Of a stretch of 64,000 bases of DNA, positions 12,101-24,100 are shown in pieces. The notes beneath the pieces were generated by a model that did no database searches, was not told the origin of the DNA, and saw only the letters and a list, made by a program, of their open reading frames with translations. This stretch comes from Trichobilharzia szidati. Its lineage: Eukaryota; Platyhelminthes; Trematoda; Strigeidida; Schistosomatidae. Within the stretch, counting starts at the first letter, position 1. Every line of letters begins with the position of its first letter. The stretch lies in assembly GCA_944472155.2 (NCBI GenBank), contig OX235279.1, forward strand, positions 178,601,868-178,665,867. The letters run 5' to 3'. Position numbers and translations under genes: made by a program.

Positions 12101-15100
12101 CATGCGTGGTCGGCGAGCATTCTACCGCTGTGCCGCCGACGCACAAACTATTAGAACATAATTACTATAAACTAAATAGAATATTTACACACTAAGTGAG
12201 ATAAGTTTCAGTGAAGTGACAACATAGAAAGCAAAATATAAACTTATACTTATTATTATTATTGTTCCCTTGGGTTCCTAGAGGAACATAGGGTTTCAAC
12301 TGCACGTCTCTACTTGCTTCTGTCTTCTGCAGTACTTTTCACTTGCATCCATGTTAATCCATACTGTTTCAACTCCTCTTCACACGATCTCCTCCATGTC
12401 ACCCACACTTGGACGTCCCGCTCGCCGCTTCCATTTCGGGTTCCACTCGAGTGATGGCCTGACGCGCGATGTCACTCAGCGGCCTCCTCAGCGAGTGTCC
12501 AATCCATCTCCACTATCTCCTGCATATTTGTTGGGCGATTGGTTCCTGTTTCGTTTGTTCCCATAGTTTCTTGTTGGTTCTTGTTCTTTCTGGCCATCTG
12601 ATCTTCAGTATAGAGCCAGCGAAGACAGTTGTTGATAAAGGTCTGCAACCGGCTGTTGGAAATATTCTTTGTGACCTGCCAAGTTTCTGATCCATCCGTA
12701 TAGAAGAACTGACTGACTTGACGTTTGTATTGAAAATCCGAATTTTGTTGTTGATGCAGGCTGAGTGACGAAGATTTCCAGATTGGTTTCAGGTTGATGA
12801 ATGTGTTTCTCGCCTTCTCGATTCTCTATTTAACATTCTCGTCCGTTCCACCTGTAGTTGAGACAATGCTCCCTAGATAAGTGAAAGAAGTAACCTCTTC
12901 CAAATTCCTCCCGTTGATGGTGATTGGCGCTGGATGTTGTTGTTGTTGCTAGTTGGTTGGTTATTTTCACAACCTCGGTCTTGTCTATGTTCACCTGGAG
13001 TCCTGTCTTTGCTGCTTCTTCAACCAGTTTGTCGGTTTTCGCTTGTGAGTCTTCGATTTTGTGTGACATCAAACATAAATCATCTGTGAAATCCAGGTCT
13101 TCTGGGTGCTTCACTTCGGTCCAGGATATCCCTGTCTTCGCTGTCTTTGATATTCAGGCTCAAATGACCAGCCGGAAAGGATAACCAACACGGGGCTGTG
13201 TCAGTCAACAAACCGACCGAAAAGCTTTTGCCAACCCAATAAATATGTAGAAAAACAAAGTAGATGGGGATTGGATACACACTTTGAGATTGCACGCTAG
13301 ACAGATCCTCGAGTGGAACCCCTATGGGGAAACGACGAGTCGGTGACACGGAGGGGTTTTTATTGTCAGTATGAGATGAAAGTTTATAGGCAAATCGTCG
13401 GACCAGGGTAAAGGCGACTGCAGAGAACATAGGATGCAAGGAAGGTGTACTTCATTCAGTTGAAGCGCTATGTCCCACTCGGGACTGTAGGCAAGAATAA
13501 TCATAAATACAACTTGAAATGTGTACATACACATTTATATATTTTTTTGATTTTATTTCCAGGAGCGCAGATATAATCTTATGTGTTCACATACTGGTCA
13601 ACATTTATTCGCTACTGCTCTAGAATCATTAGTAGCACTATCAGATAATTCAAAAATGTCAACATTTCAACATCATGGTGGCGCATCACATCCAAGTTAC
13701 TTTACGTTGAAGGCTGCTTTTGTTGGACCAGCAGCAGATCAGATGAATGAAAATCTAGGTGGATTTATTCAACGATTAGAAGAACTCTGTCGAGAATTGA
13801 TCCAAAAGCATATCCCTATATCTGTTTGGAATACAGATGTGAGCAAGGCGACAAAAGTGAGTTGTGTACAACTAACATGATTATTTAGTTTCATTAGTGT
13901 TCACTTACTTTGTCATGGTTGCTCTAGTGGTACGCCTATCTGTGTGACACGAGAATGCCAAATAGGAAAGATAAGCTGGACTAAGAATAGTATTTAAAGC
14001 TCTAGTTTCAATAATCATCCATAGTCTAAGTGGCGCTGAGGAGAAACAATCCGGTTTTAGGCCAGGAAGAGGCAGATTTTCGGGGGTATAGACATACTTG
14101 TCAGCTTTCAGAATCTGTCATATTTCTTCACCTGAAGACGGTATTCAACTCTGTCAACTGAAAGGTGCTGTGGTAATGTTGTTTGGCTGTAAAAGTATGA
14201 TGTAGGAGTCAAGGCATTCTACTCGAACTTACGAAGCCGTGTATTAGTTTACAGACTTGTCATCTGAAGAGATAGCAGCCAACGGTGTCCGTCAAAGATG
14301 CCCACTATCCCTATTTTTGTTTAATTTCATCTCAGATGTATTAGTGGAATTGACTCATACTGACTTTAGGAGCTTAGGGATTGATTTGTTACCAAGTAGA
14401 AACCTTGTTCACTTAGGTGTCTGCGTTCTATCTCTCGTGTGAAGTGGTATGATAACGTGAGCAATACTGAGGTTAGGCATCGAGTGCTAGGTAAGTAGGG
14501 GAAGTCAATCGACAAGGCTGCAAAATTACATCAACTGAGATGGTTAGGACATGTGTTACGCATGTCTACCCATCCATCGCCTTCCTCGACGGGCAATGTT
14601 AGCTGATATAGGGCCAGGTTAGAAAAGAGCTAGCGGCGGTCAAATGAAAACATGGCACCAATGAATGAAATCCACAACAGTTAGTCTAAGCCAGTCACGT
14701 AGGAAGGTGTAGACTTCCTGACTGGTTGGAGTCCTCGGGACTGTAAAAACCAATGACGGCTGGAAACAATTGGTGATATGGCTCAAAATCATTCTAAATG
14801 GTTGGCGCGGATGCATCCACTCCTTGTGACTTATGATTTCCAATGAAACTGTTTTGTTCTCCGTTATTACTGTTCCTTTTGTCTCACACCTCTGTTTACT
14901 GTGTCTATTATGCATTTCTTCTACTTTCTTTTGTTTTGCATGCTACATGGAGGGAGTGTGGCGACTTGAACTGCCGCACATCGGTGCAAAGTTCTATGTC
15001 GAAAACAGACAGACAGAGTATGTGGATGATGCTGTTATCCTTGGTGAAGATGTTGATAAGACGCAGTGTCTTCTGAACACTTTGATCAGAAATCTTCGAC

Positions 15101-18100
15101 TGTTTGTTGTGCAATTCGTCTGAGTGAAATGTAAGGTGATGGTTCAGGACTGGACCGATTTCTAACCTAAGGATAGGGAGTGAAATGGTCAAGTGTGTTG
15201 GCCACTTCGCTTATTTGGGAAATTATATTAGCCCTAATGCTAACTAAATCTCAGCATGGATACAAAAGAATGGCGTGACACATTTGTGGTGCCTAGAACA
15301 CCGGCTACTAATGCCTATCCACTATCTTCCTCGTCGAATTACGTTAGCTAAAACATAATTTGTCTGCAAAAGAGTTAGGCATGGTCAAATTGAAACATGG
15401 AACAAATCCATGAAGTTTTTGACTGGCTTTCAGTGCCAGCCTTGTAGGGTGGGCTCTTCAGGTACCTGAAATCTAGAGAGACGTTAAGAACCAATGGGTG
15501 AAGTCTGTTGATAACATGCCTCAGAATCATTCTCAACTGCACACACACAGATGGTATTCACTCTTTTATGATCTTTCTGGTCTATTCAGTACTCTACTTT
15601 TCCTTATTCCACACATTTCTCTTCACTAAGATAAAAGAAGTAAGATATTTCCCATGGGAAGAATATACCGAAAAAGTACGGACTGTGTGTATTGGACAAG
15701 TGAAACCAACATCCAGTGATGGACATGCTGATGAATCGGTCGATTTTACTTCTGTTATATCAGCGGAATTGTGCTGTGGTACGCATCTTTCGCAATTGTC
15801 AGATTTACAAGATATAGCTGTGATCGCGGTGAAAGGTCGTCAAAGCACTATAAAAGAAGTAAGCTGAATGTTTTCTGAAATAGTGTTCCTCTTTTTTTTC
15901 TTTTCTGTATTTCATTTCTCTACATCCCGAATGAAGCATAGTGAGGGCATTAAGTTTTCGTAGCGATGGTGGATGATAAGTGGCCAATACGACCTAAGTT
16001 CCTTGTTGGACCTAGGCGCAACCGACCCACTGGATAGTACCACCAATCGTCATTCACACAATATGTATGGTTTATCGTTCGGTATGGGAATTCAAAACAT
16101 CAGTAGTCTTTCCCCACCAAGAAGGAACCCCTGAAACTCAACGTATAATTCCTTATGAAGCAGAAATAAAGGTTTTCAAAAGAATGGACACGGAACAAAG
16201 AGTACTCTTTTCGATAAATTTATCATCAGGTTCTACAATTATAAATACATTATAATGAATGAATGAATTAGTCTTATGAACGACATTAATGCTGTTTAAA
16301 TAACATCGAATCAATAATATTGGTAAATTACAGCTGAACATCATCAACATAAAACAAGCTGAATGTCAGAGAAATTAGGAAAGATAATATATTACAAATT
16401 CATGAGTTTATAGTTTCTACTGAAGGCTGGCCAGGGCAGTAGTAGGGGCTGGATTTGCTTCTTTTGAACACAGAGCACTGGTTGTTTGAGGCGAATTGCA
16501 ATAGCTTCTGCTGTTTGGAGCATGCGGTACTTCAATGTTTTTGGCAATTTATTCGGCACCTGGTCGATGATAGAGAAGGATTCTTCTACGCTGGCTTTGT
16601 GACTGGTTTGCACCAGATGGCTCAGTATCGAACTGTTGGTGGTTTTCACTACACCTTTACTTAGCCATAGTGAGAGATGTTCTCGAGCACGAAAAATCAA
16701 GTTCCTAGAGCAACGGCCAATATAACTCTCCACCCCAAGCACAGTTGAATTGGTAGAGACGATTTGAAGTGGCCAGCTAGTCTAGGTACTTCATCTTCCA
16801 GTCGAGGTAGCGCCATCGGTCGTGTAGAGAATAAGACGTGTAGTTCGCCAGCATTAAAAGCCCTTTGAAATGATTTTCTTAATTTCTCCGTAATTATCTC
16901 GCTTGGTATATCGCCCATGAACTGTAGTCGTATGTATAAAGGCTTTTTGTTGACAGACAGTGAGTGGTCCTTTTCGGCTTTCTTTGTCATATGTTTCTTG
17001 GTAAACTTGTCGGGATAGCCATTTTCGATCAAAGTATCATATACAATGCTTAATTCATCTTCAATCACTTCTTCTGAGCATATAGCTCTAAAAGTGGCAT
17101 TCAGTCAAACACAAACTGACTTCAAAACAAATTGTATCGATTCAAGGATCGGTCCTGTGGAGGACATTAAGCAAAATAATAATAATAACGATTTAATTTA
17201 TCGAATACTCCGAAGTGATTCTCAGGTGAAATACATAGGCCGAGTGTAAAAACCCAAGCGAAATCCAGATTAGCTAACCCTAATAAGATAAGAAATCTAG
17301 AAAAAACTCAGCTATAGCGCACACACTACATAAAGTTACAGACTCTAGGATGGGACAAAGTGAGTCTCTTAAAATCTAATAAAACAGGGTGAAGATAAAG
17401 CCAGATTAATAATTGAAGCTTTATTGATTGAATCAACTGAGAAAAGGTGCAATAGGGACATTTCAACACCTGTCCACCCAGACGTTTAGATGATGTCTAC
17501 TATTACCTCTGCAACAAATGGAGAAAAAGGAGGAGAACTTTGAGAAATCGAGTTTTGAATTCATGAAAAATTCCCATTTGAACATTAATAGACAGCAAAA
17601 GACCAGTAGTTCAGCAAAGAGTCTCTTTTCGGCGGCGAATTCATTTTCATAGCTGCACAATCGCAAATATATATGGTTGTTTTGTATGTGTGTGTACATT
17701 AAATTTGTCAAACGAAAATACAATTAGTAAGTTCAGATGAATTGGATGTTGATATAAGAGAGTAGTAACAAAAGTGATGAGTTGTCACAAACGATTGTTA
17801 AAGAAGAGTTACGTAATAACATGAATAGTTTGATGAAAGAGTTGTGCTCAGGGTGTACATGGAAACAAAATAACATACGGAATTACGCAAGGGTTTTAAG
17901 TAGTTAGAAAAATAAGCATACAAACAAAAGTTAAGTCAAATCAACGGAGTTGTTACCATGAGAGTAGAAGTGGTTGAATAATTTTCTTTTGTATGCACAG
18001 TTCTGGTTCTTCCAACTTAATGGCTAGGGCTTCTGCAATGCAAAGAAGACGGAAACGTATTGTCTTTGGAAGGCTGTTCTTCACTTTGTAGATTACTTTG

Positions 18101-21100
18101 AAGGAGGCGTTTGTTGAGATGGAATGACCAGTGTTGACGAGGTGTTCTATTATTGCACTCCTTATGCAGCCATTACTTCCTTTCTGTAGCCACGCTGGAT
18201 AGTGTTCTTTGACCCTTTTTGACAGGATACGCGTTGAACGACCGATGTACCTGGCTCCACAGCAACAGGTGAACTGATATATACACATAGAAGTGGTCAG
18301 GTGCGGGATCTTGTCTTTTGGGCTTCTGCAGATCAGCGGGCGACTAGAGAAGGCTACTCTCAATGTTGCCGCAAAGAAAGTTCTTCTTAAAGAGGTGGAG
18401 CTTCTCCTTCTAAGGACGTCACTGAGTAGGTCTCCTTTGAAGTCGAGGTTCATATAAAGTATCATTTTTGGCACAGATGCTGTTTCTTGCTTTTGGATTT
18501 TCTGTTTGATTTTTTTGTCCACGAATCTTGATGGATAACCGTTTTGTATGAAGGTTTCTTTCAGGAAGTTTAGTTCTTCTTCCATTGTGGCAAGAGATCT
18601 AATTAAGTTTCTTTTCCGACTGGTTGGTACCCAGCTGTAGAAGCTTGTCAGTTGGCCATTGTGTGTAGTTGCAACGGTTATGATTATGAACAGTAATAAC
18701 GGGTTGTGTTCGAAGCATCGTCATTCAGTTAGTCATATTATTTCACTGTGTGATACCTCTAATTAATTTGCAGCTGTTGGTTTTCCATTAATTTCAATTT
18801 TGATCATGAAGCGACTTTAGTTAGTGAACCAATGAAAACCAACAGAGACTACTTACTGGACTGCTGTTTTGCCCTTGTTTTAAACTCTTCAGCAGCACGC
18901 TTCAATGAGACTCCATCATCGTGGGTAGAACCCAAAACTTCCAGATTACACATGGCGAGCTTGTCAACCATTGTAGCCATCCATCTATTCTAACTTCTAC
19001 CAATTGGCGATACATACATGCATACAGCGTGACCGCCAGCCAATGCCAACGGTGAGTAACTGTCCTAATGCCGAACTTCCTGGTGGAAAAATAATGTAGT
19101 AAGCCTGAGTAAGCAAACACTATTTTTTTTGTTCTGTGAGCTTCGTTTTCTATCCATCTTAGTGACAGACAGCAGTATTGATTACATCTTCTGTTACCCC
19201 CCCCTCTTCTCTCTCTGTCTCTCTCCTCTAGTTCACCTGTATTTTTGGTCATTTAGCAAAATCCGCTCATCAACGTGCTAACACATTAATTAAAGAAGGT
19301 GAATTAAGACAGAAACAAGCATTGAATAATCCTCAGGAAACTGTTGAGCACATTAAATGGTTTGAAGGCATTCTAAATGATTCCCACCAGCAACATCAAT
19401 GTGGATATCTTCCATTGTATGCTCGTTTAGCGCTAGAATCGAATCTTCATCGTATTCATAATAAAATCGGTAATGATGGTGATGCTGGTGACGTAATAGA
19501 CGGTGTTCAAATTCAGCTACATGTTGACAATTTAAGAGACCTGATTTCAAGGAATAAAAGCAGGATTTCTGATGTTATTGTCTCAGGGTTCACTTTTAAT
19601 AAACCAGATGAAGTAAGTTAGTGGGTTGGGTTTGTTTTGATTGATTAGTTATTGAATTTGTTGTAATTAGTAATTATTATCATTACTTGTTTTCCTCAGT
19701 GTGTATTTCTAATCCATGTATTTCCATATCCTGCATATTTGTTTATCAATAGACTTTGTTACTGTTGTCTTATCTATCCTCAGGTAATGAGGAATATTGG
19801 TGGACGTCTGCAGGCATCTATTGTGTATATGCTTTCAGCACGTTGATCTGTCTCTCCAAGTCTCTGAACTATATCTAAGTAATGAAAGCACTGTCGGAAT
19901 TCATCTTTCGGTTATCCTTTTTCGTTGGATAGACTAAATGAAATTCTTATTCAAATTCTCATGGTACGACAACAGTGACAACTACGGAGGACTGAATTAT
20001 TCCGTTTCGTCCTAGTTTGAATCTCCTCTAGCCATGAATATCAGTAGGCAGATACTGACCGTTGAAGTTTGTAAAAAAGTGGTATACTAAACACACACAC
20101 ATACATAGAATAACTTTAAGTCAATAGTGAAACAACTTATTCTGTACAGGATCATTCGGGATACAGAGTCTTCCACCTCTTCAGCGGCTGTTGGCAGTTG
20201 CATGGAGTTGACGACCAGCTTGCTTCACCAAGTTAGCCGATGACATTAGCCAGCGGTCGCCCTGGAACTTATGTGCTATTGGAGCGGATCGCAATTTTTG
20301 AATAGTCTACGAGCTCGCTTTGAAAACCGGAAGACTCTGAGTTCGAATTTTGATGGGTGCGTACATGTGGGGAGACCGAAGCTAGGAAGAAGCAGCTGTC
20401 TGTCTGTATTCGACATAGAACTTTGTACCGATGTGCAGCAGTTCAAGTCGCCACACTCCTTGTAGCACACAAAGCAAGAGAAGAAATGCATAATATAGAC
20501 AGTGAACAGAGGTGTGAGACAAAAGGAATAGTAATAACGAAGAACAGAACAGTTTAATTGGAAATCATAAATCACAAGGAGTGGATGCATCTGCGCCAGT
20601 CATTGAGAACAATTTTGAGCCATGTCACCAATTGTTTCCAACCGTTGGTTTTTACTGTCCCGAGGACCCTAACCAGGAAGTCTACACCTTCCTACGTTAT
20701 TTTATTTTTATTTAGACGCATTAAAACTTGGTACAATATGGCACCAAGAAGGATGCGCCACACAATAATAATAGAACAACTTAGATGAAAAAGAAAGGAA
20801 GGAAGGCAGGAAAAAAAAATATATATATAAGTAGAGAACGAATAGAGAACTTCATCTGGAAGGAAAACACTCATTCTTAACAGGTTCAAACAGTGTTCGT
20901 TAACTATCATCGGGAATGGAAGAAAGAAGGAAATCGCAACACATTCGCCATTGATTACGATTCTTGGCCATATCCGATAACGTTTCGAGCCATCGATTTG
21001 AGCTATCTCTCAGACCCCAACCAGGGAGTCGTGACACACCAACCGATGCTAATCTAGCACAGAAATCCTTCATCCCACGACGCCACGTCATGGGCTGACC

Positions 21101-24100
21101 ACGTCTCCGTCCCAGGGCTAGCGAACAGAGACCTGTACGGAAGTCTCTGGGATGACATTCGTAGCACATGTCCAAGCCACCGGAGCCGGTGTTTCCAGAT
21201 GACGACACTCAATGAATGGTGATCTCCACTGTGCTCAAACACACGCCGCCGAACCTCAGAATTACTCACGCGATGATGCCATCGAACGCAAGCAATCCTG
21301 CGGAGACAGCGGTGATTGAACACGCAGAGTCGCCTCACATCCTCAGCTCGGAGAGGCCAGGTTTCACAGGCGTAGAGCGGCGCAGCCCGCACCGAAGCAT
21401 TGTATATCCGACCTTTGACAGCCAGGCTAACGTCGCGACGGCGCCAGAGGTGGCTCAAGTTGATGTATGCCACCCTAGCTTTCATTATACGGTTGGAAAT
21501 CTCATCCGTCACCCCTCCGCCAGCACTCACACAACTACCTAGGTACACAAACTTATCGACAACTTCAAGCGGTTCACCCATAAGAGTGAGTGCAGGTACA
21601 GGCTCCTGCCAATCTTGTAACAGTACTTTGCACTTAGACGGCGCAAAGCACATACCATACTTACAGACACTGATCGCCAACTGATTAAGTGCGATTTGGG
21701 CAGCCTGCATGCTATCGCACAGTAAGACGATATCGTCTGCATACTCGAGGTCGAAAAGTCTATCTCCAGGTAGCAGATCTACACCACCTTCACAGACATC
21801 CTTCAGAGCTGACTCCGGAATGTCATCGATGGCAAAGTTAAAGAGAAATGGAGAGATTGGGCAACCCTGTCTAACCCCACTGTTGGTTGGGAACATTGGT
21901 GATAGTTGGTTGTATGCCCTCACTCTACCTGAGGTGTTTCTGTATAGGGCTTTCAAGATGTTAACAAATTTCTCAGGTACACCTCTCTCCAACAGACAGT
22001 TCCAGAGCACAGTTCTGTCCAACGAATCGAAGGCAGCCGTAATATCAAGAAACACAACGATCGTTGGCCTGCAATACGTGTGGCGGTGTTCCAACAACTG
22101 ACGAAGGGTAAACACATGATCAATGCATCCACGACCTGAACGAAACCCAGCCTGCTCTTCGCGAATCAAACCTTCACGTATTTTGTACAGTCTGCGAAGC
22201 ATGACAGCAGCCAATATTTTAGACGCAACTGGTAACAGACTGATACCACTATGGTTGTCACACGAATTACATCGACCCTTTTTAAAGATGGGGACGATAA
22301 TGGCTTCGTTCCACATTGATGGTACGCTCTCTGTCTCCCACACCCTCCTGAACAACGCAGTTAGAGCCATTATGAGAGTCTCGCCACCATCTTTAAAAAG
22401 AGCCGGGGGTAATTTGTCTGGGCCGGGCGCCTTATGGCGTTTCAGAACTTGGAGTTCCTTACGGACCTCCGCTTCGGTGGGTGGAACGGTACTAACCGAC
22501 CAAGGAGCACTCGGGCTAATGATAGTAGACATTGAAGCTGGTGGCCGGCTAAACTTTCCCGAAGTGCTCTGCCCAGCGTTCCAGGTGTCTTTTCAAGCTG
22601 GTAATTGGCGTGCCATCTGCCTCACACACCGTCTCGCTGACACCTTGTTTCTTGCTGCCGGTGGCTCGTATGAATTGGAACAGCTTCCTACTGTTGCCAG
22701 ATGCGGCAGCTGACTCCATCTCATACGCACGTTCTGACCACCAGGCTTCGCGGTCCTTACGTAAACACTGTCTAATCTTGCGCGTGAGCGCCTTTCGCTG
22801 ATTGTTGTATTCACTGCCAGCCGGAATGGACCGGCGTTCATCCATGAGTTGCAAGGAACTCGCAGAAACCCAGTGGTTGTTAGCGGAGCATTCTTTCATG
22901 CCGCAAGCGGCTACACTCGCCTTTTGCATGGCACCTTGCACATGAAGCCAGTGTTCATCTAAACTATTTGGAGGGTTGCTGGCAAGCATTGTTTTCAACT
23001 CATTCTGATATTTCAAAGAAGTAGCAGGTGCTACTAGTTTGCTCACATCAACGCTTAGACGACGGTTTTTACGAACCCCACCAAATCGTAAGACGAACTT
23101 GGCACACACTAACTCATGATCGGAGTCCAGGCATGTGCTCCAGAAGGAGCGACAGTCTTGTATGCATCCTCGCCACCGGAAACTGACCGCAATATGATCA
23201 ATCTGAGTCCAAGCTTGCTTCGCAGAGGGAGGACGCCAGGTAGCGCTACGGCGATGGCTGTGCCGGAAGTTGGTGCTGGCTAGAAATAGGTTGTGATCCG
23301 CGCAAAGCTGCAGAAGACGGTCTCCATTATCTGACCTGCGACCATGTAGTCCCCACTGACCACCTAGACGACTCTCCTCTGAGCTTAGACGCCCGACCTG
23401 TGCGTTCAAGTCCCCAGCTAGCACTACGATATCCCTCCGACCCGCCTGTTTCAACAGATCGCTCAGTTGGTAGTAAAACTCATCCTTCATTTCATCCGGG
23501 CTGCAATCCGTCGGTGCATAGGCAGAGACAACAAATAGACACCGCCTATCTGGCCTACTACTTCTTACTTTCGTATATCCTTCCAGCCTCACAGCACATA
23601 AACGACTGTTAATGGGAATCCAGTCGAGCAGTGCAGCTTCAGCTCTAGAGCTCAGTGCGACACCGACACCAGCTACGCCGGATGCCGATGCCACAGGGTC
23701 CCTGGATAAGCGCAGGTGGTACATACTACTAGAACTTCCAGATGAAGAGGATAGTCGAAGCACTTCACTGGGATCTTGAATGCGGGTCTCCGAAATGCAG
23801 CAGACATCGATAGCGAGGCTTTCCAAAGTTCTTGCCAACCCTACCTGTTGTCCGATTTGCATCAGCGTCCGAACATTGTAGGTAGCCAGCTTGAACGCAG
23901 CACGCGGTTTCAGGATATCTGTGTTAGAAGTCACATTGGGAACAACCATTTTGAGGACTACTCAATAACATCTCGAAACGACACGGATAGGCTGGGAATC
24001 TCGACAAAGGCGAAAGGCTGTCGAAGGTTAAGAAGCCAAGGTTAGCAAAGGTAAAGTACAGGAAACTATGTGTAAAAATAAAAGTAAGATAGGAAGGAAG

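Noticed and set aside
18902..19252. 116-codon minus-strand gene
   Set aside because: Overlaps an Sm-alpha-like relic and the splice acceptor of AARS2 exon e; no domain.
22123..22713. 196-codon plus-strand gene
   Set aside because: Antisense shadow of the RTE reverse transcriptase.
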